A stretch of 44,968 nucleotides of DNA from Bacteroidota bacterium. GTDB taxonomy: Bacteria; Bacteroidota; Bacteroidia; Chitinophagales; Saprospiraceae. The stretch is taken from NCBI GenBank assembly GCA_016234735.1, contig JACRAN010000018.1:1-44968 (forward strand). The letters run 5' to 3'. The notes beneath the pieces were generated by a model. The model had not been told where the DNA came from. It saw nothing but the letters and a program-made list of their open reading frames with translations, and did not search any database. Of this stretch, positions 8,587-16,031 are shown piece after piece (the stretch's first letter is position 1; every line of letters begins with the position of its first letter). The translations under genes and the position numbers were made by a program.

Positions 8587-10170
8587 TTACTTCCCGTACC
8601 GGTTTTTGAAATCCTGGCTCCATTTATTGCGCAGGTCTTCGTTCAGGATGGCTTTTTTCATTGACTCGTCATGGTTGTTGCCCGTCCCTCGTGCAAGTGC
8701 GTACTGCTGGTAGTACTTTTCCACGACGCTGCCCCAATTGTCGGCAGGGGCCTCGCTGTCGGCGCTCAACACCTTCGCCTCCACGCCCACCGCCTCGAAC
8801 GTGTTCCAAAACTGGGCGATGCCGCTCTCCACGCTTTGGCGGGTCTTCTCGTCCTGCTTCGCAAAAGTGCGCCCGGTGCTCGTCTCGTACTGCCGGATGG
8901 TGTTCGACCGAAAATCCTCCTGCGAGTATTCCTTGCCCGCCAGCGCCGACGAGTAAATCCATAAAGTTTGCTGGATGACCGCTTCTTGCTCCTTTTCCGG
9001 GTTGCCGGAGAACGGGGTCGAAATTTGACCCGACTGCGTCAATCGTTCCAAGGCGCCGGCAACGGCCTCGCGGGCGCTGGAGAGGAAGGGGGCAGCCTCC
9101 GCCGGGTAGCGGTTCAGGTCAATGGTGTAGCCGATGGGCTGGTCGGTCCCCGGAATGGTCGGCACGAAGCTGCTTCCACCCGGCTGCGTTGGAATCCAGC
9201 CCGAACCGGCAGCGGGCGTGAAATCCGTCATGCTGACGGGGCTTGGGTTCACCCAGTTCTCAAAAGGCGGCAAGGCTTCCCCGGCGGGCGCTGGTTTTGA
9301 AAAAACGTCGGCGCACCAGCCTGTCAACGGCACTTCGACAGTGGTGTGGGGCGCTACGGTGACCGGCTCCACCGACTGCACAATGTAGGGCTGGTACTGC
9401 CCGCCGGAGGGGATGAGGAAACCGTCGAGCGTGGCAGTGACGGGCTGTCCGGTAGGGTTGGTCAGCGTCAGGGTGGCGACGTGCCCGGTCGTGTTGCCCG
9501 TGCCAGTAGCGGTGAAAACGAGGTCGTCCATGCTGCCGCCATCGTAGCTGATGTTCAGGCGCTTGCCGTCCTTTTCAGGAAAATTGCGGTCGAACCAGGT
9601 CTTGACTTCCTTGTTTTTCTGCACGTCCTTTTCTATTTCTTCGAGTTTTTTCTCCACTGCCCGCTTCACTGCATCGGGGTCGCAAGGATTTTCAGCACCC
9701 GCTTTGTCGGCGGCCTTCTTGATTTCGTCCTTGATTTTTTCCACCTTCGAATTGTCGGAAGCGGAGGCCCCGTCCACCTTCTTTTTGATGTCTTCGGCGG
9801 CCTTCATGCCGGGGGCGGCCTTGTAGGCGTCGTCAAGTGAACCTTTGGCAGCGGCGGCGGCAGCGGCGGCGTCCTTGGCGTCCTGCTTTTTCTTGTTGTC
9901 TTTCGGCGACTTGTCAGCAGCGTCCTGGGCGTTTTTGGCGGCAGCAGCGGCGGCAGCGGCAGCGGCTTTTGCCTTGTTGACTTCCTTTGCGATTTTGTCG
10001 CAATCCCTTTCGTCTTCCGGCTTGGCGGCTTCGTCTGCGGCAGCTTTGGCGGCAGCAGCGGCTTCTTTCGCCGCTGTCTCGGCGGCTTTTCCTTGTGAAA
10101 ACGCGGGGACGGCGAACAGCAGCAGCGTCCCGGCGAGCATCATGGTAACGAATTTAATAATGGACTTCAT
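8587..10170 (-). CDS. Secreted Ala/Lys-rich helical protein with C-terminal globular part, function unknown
   Basis: The 527-aa protein has a clear signal peptide (MKSIIKFVTMMLAGTLLLFAVPAFSQ). Residues about 27-190 are strongly Ala/Lys/Asp/Glu-biased with long Ala runs, expected to form one long helix or coiled coil like TolA- or stalk-type spacers. The segment about 205-300 looks like an immunoglobulin-like beta domain (YDGGSMDDLVFTATGTGN...TLTNPTGQPVTATLDGF). The last 150 residues are alpha-helical and include a possible surface helix bundle ending in RNKWSQDFKNRYGK. No enzyme motif is visible. The start codon is only 6 bp from the target duplication of the MITE-like element, so its leader and perhaps its promoter come from that element. 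Many alternative frames across the Ala-rich DNA are open only because of GC bias. Confidence 0.8.
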   Translation of the reverse strand: MKSIIKFVTMMLAGTLLLFAVPAFSQGKAAETAAKEAAAAAKAAADEAAKPEDERDCDKIAKEVNKAKAAAAAAAAAAKNAQDAADKSPKDNKKKQDAKDAAAAAAAAKGSLDDAYKAAPGMKAAEDIKKKVDGASASDNSKVEKIKDEIKKAADKAGAENPCDPDAVKRAVEKKLEEIEKDVQKNKEVKTWFDRNFPEKDGKRLNISYDGGSMDDLVFTATGTGNTTGHVATLTLTNPTGQPVTATLDGFLIPSGGQYQPYIVQSVEPVTVAPHTTVEVPLTGWCADVFSKPAPAGEALPPFENWVNPSPVSMTDFTPAAGSGWIPTQPGGSSFVPTIPGTDQPIGYTIDLNRYPAEAAPFLSSAREAVAGALERLTQSGQISTPFSGNPEKEQEAVIQQTLWIYSSALAGKEYSQEDFRSNTIRQYETSTGRTFAKQDEKTRQSVESGIAQFWNTFEAVGVEAKVLSADSEAPADNWGSVVEKYYQQYALARGTGNNHDESMKKAILNEDLRNKWSQDFKNRYGK

Positions 10171-10175
10171 GGCTT

Positions 10176-10183
10176 CAATTTTT
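10176..10183. repeat. Target site duplication, left copy (CAATTTTT)
   Basis: An eight-base direct repeat immediately outside the left terminal repeat of the element, matched exactly at 10385-10392. It lies 6 bp upstream of the start codon of the Ala-rich protein gene on the minus strand. Confidence 0.8.
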
Positions 10184-10384
10184 CTGATTGTAACGGATTG
10201 TAGTGATGTCCGTTCCGTAGGAACGAAATCTTTGTAGAATCGCCGTTCAAGCCTGTTTTCCCGTTCCGTGGGAACGGTATTTTGCTCGGAAGATGCCGTT
10301 CCTACGGAACGGACATTGAAAACTGCCTATTCTACAAAGATGTCGTCCCGCTGGGACGCTATCACTACAATCCGTTACAGTCAG
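10184..10384. mobile_element. 201-bp MITE-like element with 24-bp terminal inverted repeats and 8-bp target duplication
   Basis: The left end (10184-10207, CTGATTGTAACGGATTGTAG...) and right end (10361-10384) are inverted copies matching at 23 of 24 positions. The element is flanked by the direct repeat CAATTTTT at 10176-10183 and 10385-10392, the hallmark of transposition. Inside, further short palindromes built on GTTCCGTAGGAAC/GTTCCGTGGGAAC and a pair of ATCTTTGTAGAAT words are arranged symmetrically. It codes for nothing. An 8-bp duplication fits several transposase families (for example IS1595, ISL3, IS66 and IS256), so the mobilising enzyme cannot be named; none is in the window. Confidence 0.85.
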
Positions 10385-10392
10385 CAATTTTT
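10385..10392. repeat. Target site duplication, right copy (CAATTTTT)
   Basis: Exact direct copy of 10176-10183, directly abutting the right terminal inverted repeat. Confidence 0.8.
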
Positions 10393-10819
10393 AAATGATT
10401 TGAAATATGGTTCAACCGGGTCTTGCGCAAAACACAATGCAAGTTTAAGCCGGGAAGCGGGCGGGCTGCAAGTACGATTTTGGGAGCGCTTCGGCGGTGG
10501 TTTTGTGAAAAAAGGAGGTGGAGGGCAGGCAGGAGATATTGCAACTCGTTGAAAACCAGGGGGTAAGATGCATTGGGGGCTTGTACGCAAAAATGAGGTT
10601 TTCAGGAAAAAGGCGTGTGAAATGTAGCCCGGATTGAGAAATTCGGGCTACACATTTCACCCAAAGCCGACACCAGCCACGATTTTTTGATGTCATGGCA
10701 AGGGAAACTTTGGGAGAAAAAAAATGGAGGAAAATAAATAGTAGCCGCACAGTAAATAAGACAGTTGCAAACCGTACTTTTCACCGACATTTCATTCATT
10801 CACTAAAATCAATCTCACC
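10393..10819. other. Intergenic region without a convincing gene
   Basis: Short open frames exist but none has protein-like composition or a plausible start. The only clear structure is an inverted repeat at 10617-10660: GTGAAATG(TG)TAGCCCG arms around GATTGAGAAATT, of the REP-like kind. The right end carries the 20-nt leader motif (10789-10808) for the next gene. Confidence 0.6.
10789..10808 (+). promoter_or_regulatory. 20-nt leader motif shared with the gene at 5768
   Basis: ATTTCATTCATTCACTAAAA, identical to 5737-5756 and at the same 11-nt distance from the start codon. TACTTTTC lies just upstream (10775-10782). Confidence 0.5.
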
Positions 10820-11371
10820 ATGAAAGCAAAACTTTTTTTTCCACTACTTTTCTGCGTCGCAACGACGCTGCTTTTCACTGCCTGCCAGCCGCCAGCCGTC
10901 AATCCCGACGCCGCCAACGAGGCACTCGTGAAGCCGATGACCGAAATGATACTCGACATCTGGAACAATGGAAACATGGCACAGCTTGAACAACTCTACG
11001 CGCCCGACTTCACCCGCAGGGACATCGGCGGGACTGCGAAGGGGTACGATGAGTTCAAGGCCTCCTTCGAAAACATCAAAAAAACGTATTCCAACTTCAA
11101 GCTGACCCTCAAGGAAAGCTGGGTCAAAGGCGACAAGGTCACGTTCGTGTGGAATGTCTCCTCGACCCACAGCGGGCCTTTTGGCGAGGGCATGCCTGCC
11201 ACCGGCAAGCCCGTTTCTATTGATGGCGTGTCCATTCTCACGCTGAAAGACGGCAAGGTGGTGGACGACTGGGCAGTCTTCGACCAGGCGAGCGTGTTAA
11301 CCCAAGTGGGCTACACCTTCCAGCCACCTGCCACTGCCGCCACGACATCGGAACCGACACCTGTCAAGTAA
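10820..11371 (+). CDS. SnoaL-like (ester cyclase/nuclear transport factor 2 fold) lipoprotein
   Basis: The 183-aa product begins with a lipoprotein signal (MKAKLFFPLLFCVATTLLFTAC, lipidated Cys at residue 22). Residues about 35-160 match the SnoaL-like cone fold: LVKPMTEMILDIWNNGNMAQLEQLYAPDF...GYDEFKASFENIKKTYSNFKLTLKE and a C-terminal DGVSILTLKDGKVVDDWAVFD strand pair. This scaffold includes polyketide cyclases and many domains of unknown role, so the reaction is not predicted. The Thr/Pro-rich tail is probably disordered. A strong terminator follows 24 bp after the stop, so the gene is probably monocistronic. Confidence 0.85.
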   Translation: MKAKLFFPLLFCVATTLLFTACQPPAVNPDAANEALVKPMTEMILDIWNNGNMAQLEQLYAPDFTRRDIGGTAKGYDEFKASFENIKKTYSNFKLTLKESWVKGDKVTFVWNVSSTHSGPFGEGMPATGKPVSIDGVSILTLKDGKVVDDWAVFDQASVLTQVGYTFQPPATAATTSEPTPVK

Positions 11372-11394
11372 ATGGGCGTGGTTTCAAAAAAGGA

Positions 11395-11436
11395 AAGCCT
11401 TCCGGCAGCAACGCCGGAAGGCTTCTTTGTTTTTCA
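11395..11436 (+). terminator. Intrinsic terminator after the SnoaL-like gene
   Basis: AAGCCTTCCGGC (11395-11406) / GCCGGAAGGCTT (11413-11424), a 12-bp stem with a 6-nt loop, followed by CTTTGTTTTT. Confidence 0.9.
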
Positions 11437-11516
11437 GCGGGCATTGCTGGAAATAAATGGAGCGATAATTTACCCCACCTTGTTCCGAGCGGAAATTCTA
11501 ATTTTTGCTTGAACCA

Positions 11517-11636
11517 TCAGCACCCGAAGGCCTGTAAAAAAAAATGCTTTCTGGCTAAAACCTCCGGCTTGGTATCCTTGCCAGTGATTTTAGCCATAAT
11601 TCGACTTCGTTGTTCTTTTGAAAATTTTTCAGCCAA
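11517..11636 (-). pseudogene. vsr: Truncated very-short-patch-repair endonuclease (Vsr), N-terminal part only
   Basis: From the TTG at 11634-11636 the frame reads MAEKFSKEQRSRIMAKITGK and then DTKPEVLARKHFF, which is the N-terminus of Vsr (MADxFSxExRSRIMxxIxxKxTKPE). It stops at residue 39, whereas the family is about 130-150 aa long, so the catalytic Asp/His core is missing. The start overlaps the methyltransferase stop, as in many dcm-vsr pairs. Vsr repairs T:G mismatches left by deamination of 5-methylcytosine. The remnant sits next to a run of nine T on its coding strand and then unrelated intergenic DNA. Confidence 0.75.
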
Positions 11637-12660
11637 GATGTGAATCCAAATGGTCTTTGATGTTTTTGGATTGCAAGTAACTAAACTTCGGTGGTAAAGC
11701 ATTACCTATTAGCAACGCAAGAGACTGTTTCGAAATATCGGTTGGAAAATTGTAGCCTTTCGGAAAAGATTGAAGTAAAGCTGCTTCTCGTGCTGTGATG
11801 CTACGATTTTGCTCTGGGTGCAAAAACCTACCTTTAGACGGGTTCAAACATCCTCCGGTGATGGTGGTTGAAAAATCGTCCCACCTCAATCTGCCATAAA
11901 CGTCATTGAAACCGACGTTTTCCTTTTTATGGCATTCTAAAACGTATTCTTTTGGCAAGTCTTTTCTTCCTCCACCGTTCTTGGGGATAAGTTCAATCAT
12001 CTGTAGAATTTTAGGTGTGTGGATGGCGTGTATCTTATGCAAAGGGTCTTTGGTTTCTTCTACTGACTCCATATCGCCAATAATTTGTCTCACGGAAGCA
12101 ACTGGTTCGTTTCCTTCAAAAATATCCAAATCCCCTAACCGGGAACCCACCATGACTAAACGTTTCCGCGTTTGTGGGACACCATATTCTTTCACATCTA
12201 CAATTTCCTTTTTCGGGTTGTACCCAAGTCGTTTCAGTTCCTTGAATATGTGCAGAAAATGGTAGTAATTTTCCAATCCCGGTACGTTTTCCATCATTAT
12301 AGTTAGCGGTTCCAATTCGATGGTGAGACGCAAAAATTCTAACACCAATGAATTTCGGCTATCCTTAACGACTGCTTTCCTATTCAACCGGCGTAGGCTC
12401 GAAAATCCCTGACACGGTGGACAACCAGCGAGAAGGTGCAGGGGTCGATAATTGTACGCCGACTTTATCCTGGATTTGGTAACGTTCCTGATGTCCTCTT
12501 GGAAAACCTTTGCTTCGGTGTGATTCAACACATAAGCGGAAACAGCATCCCGGTCAATCTCGACGGCTGCTTTCACCTTGAATCCGGCTGCTCTCATCCC
12601 TTCGGAGAGTCCACCACAACCGGCGAACAAGTCAACGCTGATGTACTGTCTTTTTTTCAA
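11629..12660 (-). CDS. DNA (cytosine-5-)-methyltransferase
   Basis: The 343-aa protein has the full C5-methyltransferase motif set: motif I DLFAGCGGLSEG (residues 10-21), motif IV GCPPCQGFSS with the nucleophile Cys83, motif VI ENVPG (124-128), motif VIII TRKRLVMVG, then SITAREAALLQSFP and motif X IGNALPP. It transfers a methyl group from S-adenosylmethionine to cytosine C5 in a specific DNA site; the target recognition segment (about 190-260) does not let me name the site. Start: a TTG at 12658-12660 is the only reasonable one (MKKRQYISVDLFAGCGG). The low GC of this region compared with its neighbours, the vsr remnant behind it and the divergent helicase-nuclease suggest a horizontally acquired restriction-type island. 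No partner restriction enzyme is obvious. Confidence 0.93.
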   Translation of the reverse strand: MKKRQYISVDLFAGCGGLSEGMRAAGFKVKAAVEIDRDAVSAYVLNHTEAKVFQEDIRNVTKSRIKSAYNYRPLHLLAGCPPCQGFSSLRRLNRKAVVKDSRNSLVLEFLRLTIELEPLTIMMENVPGLENYYHFLHIFKELKRLGYNPKKEIVDVKEYGVPQTRKRLVMVGSRLGDLDIFEGNEPVASVRQIIGDMESVEETKDPLHKIHAIHTPKILQMIELIPKNGGGRKDLPKEYVLECHKKENVGFNDVYGRLRWDDFSTTITGGCLNPSKGRFLHPEQNRSITAREAALLQSFPKGYNFPTDISKQSLALLIGNALPPKFSYLQSKNIKDHLDSHLG

Positions 12661-12681
12661 TTAAAAATGGTTTTGTCGGGT

Positions 12682-12689
12682 CAAATTTA
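12682..12689 (-). promoter_or_regulatory. Candidate -7 element (TAAATTTG) for the methyltransferase
   Basis: On the minus strand TAAATTTG fits the Bacteroidota TAnnTTTG box. A TTTG lies 22 nt further upstream, a slightly long spacing. The transcript would start about 15 nt before the TTG start codon. Confidence 0.4.
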
Positions 12690-12800
12690 CGAAGTTAGTA
12701 CATTTACGGCGCAAAGAAATTGGGCGGAGGCAGAAAACGCCTATTTTTTTACAAACCGTTGATTATCAAAATCATATCTGAACAAAAACCGCCAGTCGTC

Positions 12801-15764
12801 ATGCCCATTGATACCGTCCTCCGTGAAAACTTGAATGATGCTCAACGTTTGGCTGCAACCGACCCCGCACAGGAAGTGCTTTGCTTGGCTTGTGCCGGTT
12901 CCGGGAAATCCAGGACGCTGGCGTATCGAATCGCCCGCCTCATTGCCGAAGGAAACCCGCCGGATAGCATTGTTGCTTTCACTTTTACCGAAAAAGCTGC
13001 TGACAGCATCAAACGACGGGTTGCCGATGCTTTGGAAAAATCCGGCTTTCCTGTTGCTTTGGTAGGGGCAATGTACATTGGCACAATTCACTCCTACTGC
13101 AAAACTCTCCTGGGCGAAATGGATGCCCAGTATCGGCAATTTGAAGTTTTGGACGACAACGGCCTTCGTCTTTATCTACTCTCGCGGTATCCGGCACTCG
13201 GGCTGCGTCGAATACGAGACGCACGGCGGGATGCTCGAAGGCAAACTCGTCCGGACAGCGATGTTTATCAATTTGAGACTATCAAAGAAGTAGCCAATGC
13301 TTGGAAGGTAGCCAATGATGAAATGATTGATTATCGCACCATCGCCCAACACGACCAGGTTTTGGGCAATACGTTGCAAGCTATTTATGATTCCTTGGTT
13401 AGAGACCAGTTTATTGACTTTTCTCTAATGGTGCGACACGTAGTGGATGGCATCCGTGCCAATACTCCCGCAATTAATAGAGCATTGGCAGATGTCCGTC
13501 ATTTGATGGTGGATGAATATCAGGATGTCAATCCGTCCCAAGAAGAACTTATCAGGGGGATGAATAGCCGAATTCAAACTCTGTTTGTGGTCGGTGACGA
13601 TGACCAATCTATTTACGGATGGCGAGGGGCGGACGTGCAAAATATAATTGAATTTGACCAACGCTATCCTAACTGTTCGTCACATACGCTATCTACTAAC
13701 TATCGAAGCACCCAAGCCATTGTAGAAACCGCCGATAATTTTATTCGGATGGAATTGGCTACCAGCCGTATCCCGAAAACCCCCACCTTTAATTTAAACG
13801 GTAACATTAGACATTTTGGCAATCTATGGTTCAATTCCAGACAAGAGGAAGCTGAGTGGGTCGCAAGCCGCATTACCGAACTGTTGGGTATGGAGTATTG
13901 GGTAGATGAACATGGAATTGAAAGAAGGGGACTGACAAAATCGGATTTTGCCATTCTTATCCGCTCTGTCAAAGGAGGGACAATGGGCGGTAATCCTCCG
14001 TATCACAGAGAGTTCACAACCGCTCTGGAAAATGCCGGTATTCGATACACCATTGAGGCGGAAGGGAGCATTTTCGAGCGCCCTCATTCCAGAGTTCTCC
14101 GTGATGCAATGGGGTTGCTTCGTGATGCAGGGGCTATCAATCGAAATTCTGCACGGGATTTTTTCAACACTTGGGTTATTCCCCACTACCCCCAAGCCGA
14201 CCTAAATGCTTTTTTTATTGTGCTGTACGAATGGAGTCGTGAAATCCATGTTCCGGCAGGTGGAGCGAGAAGAAAAGTGTACCCGCAAAAATTAGTTCAC
14301 GATCTCCTGAATGCTTTCGGTGTCTCACGCACCCCCTTTGATGATGTGGTAATGCGTGACTTGGGCGTTTTCAGCAGTATCATTCTTGATGTTGAAAAAG
14401 TGTATATCAGTATTGACAGGACTGACCGTTATCGGGAGGTTCTCAACTTTCTCAATCATGCAGCGAATACGTACGATTCCACTTCCGTAGAACTTTTGGC
14501 GAGACCCGATGCCGTCACCGTTTCAACGGTACACAAGATGAAGGGGCTCGAATTTCCCGTTGTATTCCTAGTTGATGTGGTAAATGCCCGTTTTCCGCTT
14601 AACCGAAAAGCTTACGATGGTTGGTTACCCCCTCAAATTATGCAACCAGTTACGGCGAGAGGACTTTACGAAACCAACCATCCAGCGGAAGCACGGTAGT
14701 TTTATACTGCCGTCACGCGGGCAGAAAGGTTTTTGTATGTTACCGGAAGCGCAAACCAGCCGGGCCTTCTCAGGGCAAAACGACCTTCAAATTTTAAAAA
14801 TAGGCTTGCACATGGGGAGATAACTACCGACCGAACCGCCTTACCCCAAGGAATTTCACGATTGCCAGAACGCAGACGAATAGACGACAACTCGATGCCG
14901 ACGAGTTTCACGGAAATCAAAGATTACCTGGAATGCCCGACGAAATACAAATTCCGCAAACTGTATGGGTTTAGTCCTGCCGTTCCTGAATTGTTCGGAT
15001 TTGGTCTCACAACGCATACCGCTATTAGCAAACTTCATCAAGACTTTCCAAACCAAGCTCCCACCAGGGAGAAAGCAGAACAAACACTGGAAGAGGTCTT
15101 TCACCTGAAACACGTTTTTCCATCCGCCGACCCAACACGTCCTGGTCCTTTTGAAAATGCCAGAGGTCGAGCAAAACAAGTGGTAGGTAATTATGCTAAT
15201 GATTATGCCGCCGATTTTGCCCATAGCCGACGCATGGAGTATCGTTTTGAAATCAAGGCAGACCGGGCATTGATTACAGGTTCAATTGACCTTCTCTTGC
15301 GAATGGACGACCATGAAAATATTATCGAAGCGACGGTTATTGACTTCAAAACGATGGATATGGAGGGAGGCAACGACCCAAACTTTTGGATAAACATGGC
15401 ATTACAAGTTCAAATGTATGCTCACGCCGCTAATATCGTCTTGGGTGAAAATGCGAAAACCGGAGCGGTGCATCTGCTCAAAGAAAGAAACACCGAGGAA
15501 AGACCCAATAGAGTGGAAATCCCTGTTACCGATGATGCAGTAAATGCAGCAATTGAAAATGTGAAATGGGCTGTCGAAAGAATACTGCAAGGGGATTTCC
15601 CAAAACGTCCGAGTCACTCCAAGTGTACCGACTGTGACTTTAATCTTATCTGCTCAAAAACGCCTGAACAGTTTGCAGACACAACAATTCCGCCGGAGGT
15701 ACACATCCCCCAAACGGACAGCATTTCGAGAATTCGGGTAGCGGCTTTCAGCGATGTGTCATAG
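12801..15764 (+). pseudogene. UvrD/PcrA-type helicase fused to PD-(D/E)XK nuclease, split by an in-frame amber codon
   Basis: One frame runs from the ATG at 12801 to 15764 (987 codons) with a single TAG at 14697-14699 (codon 633). The first part has superfamily-1 motifs: Walker A CAGSGKSRT (31-39), Ia AFTFTEKAA, II DEYQD (238-242), III GDDDQSIYGWRG, IV TNYRST, V TVHKMKGLEFPVVF. After the stop, motif VI resumes as FYTAVTRAERFLYVTG. The family reads RRLFY here, so TAG replaces a TTG leucine by one base. The C-terminal third is a RecB/Cas4-like nuclease (GSIDLLL...ATVIDFKT, then QVQMYAHA) with four Cys suited to an Fe-S cluster (LECPTKY and CTDCDFNLIC). Such enzymes unwind and degrade DNA in repair or phage defence. 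As written the protein would stop at 632 aa without motif VI or nuclease. Sequencing error, recent inactivation or readthrough are all possible. Confidence 0.85.
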
Positions 15765-15906
15765 TTGCTGCTTAAACTGTACTTTTAATCAGTTACCTGT
15801 CGCAACCGCCTTGATGCAGAACGACGAGCAGGACGCCCTGCAAAAGCTCGCACGTTTCAAGCAATGCCTCGAAGCGAAAATAGATGCGGCGTTCTTTTCA
15901 GGATGA
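15760..15906 (+). pseudogene. Possible C-terminal remnant of an interrupted gene
   Basis: After the helicase stop, a frame ending in TGA near 15906 encodes ALMQNDEQDALQKLARFK and then QCLEAKIDAAFFSG. Its GC-rich codons are like the host genes and unlike the island just before it. There is no credible start and no recognised family. I read it as the tail of a host gene whose front was lost where the island ends; chance is an alternative. Confidence 0.35.
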
Positions 15907-15950
15907 CAAAAATGTGGCCGTGCCCACTAACATTTCGGGTGCTGCCCGCC

Positions 15951-15958
15951 TATCTTTG
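15951..15958 (+). promoter_or_regulatory. Candidate -7 element (TATCTTTG) for the aldehyde dehydrogenase
   Basis: TATCTTTG matches TAnnTTTG. The -33 TTTG is not well preserved. Transcription would begin near 15965, leaving a leader of about 65 nt before the ATG at 16032. Confidence 0.45.
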
Positions 15959-16031
15959 CGCCCCGAAAAAATGACTTGCGTCCTCGCAGGCCATTTCCTT
16001 TCGACTCCGTCAATGATTCAAACCTTCATCA

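Noticed and set aside
9551-9840. Plus-strand open frames opposite the Ala-rich protein gene
   Set aside because: They follow from GC-biased Ala/Lys codons; the minus-strand frame has a signal peptide and a terminator.
10381-10590. Small minus-strand gene downstream of the MITE-like element
   Set aside because: Composition (Pro/Phe/Cys-rich) and lack of a promoter suggest a random open frame.
11629-12660. Complete type II restriction-modification system
   Set aside because: The methyltransferase is clear, but no type II restriction endonuclease gene was identified next to it; only the helicase-nuclease is.
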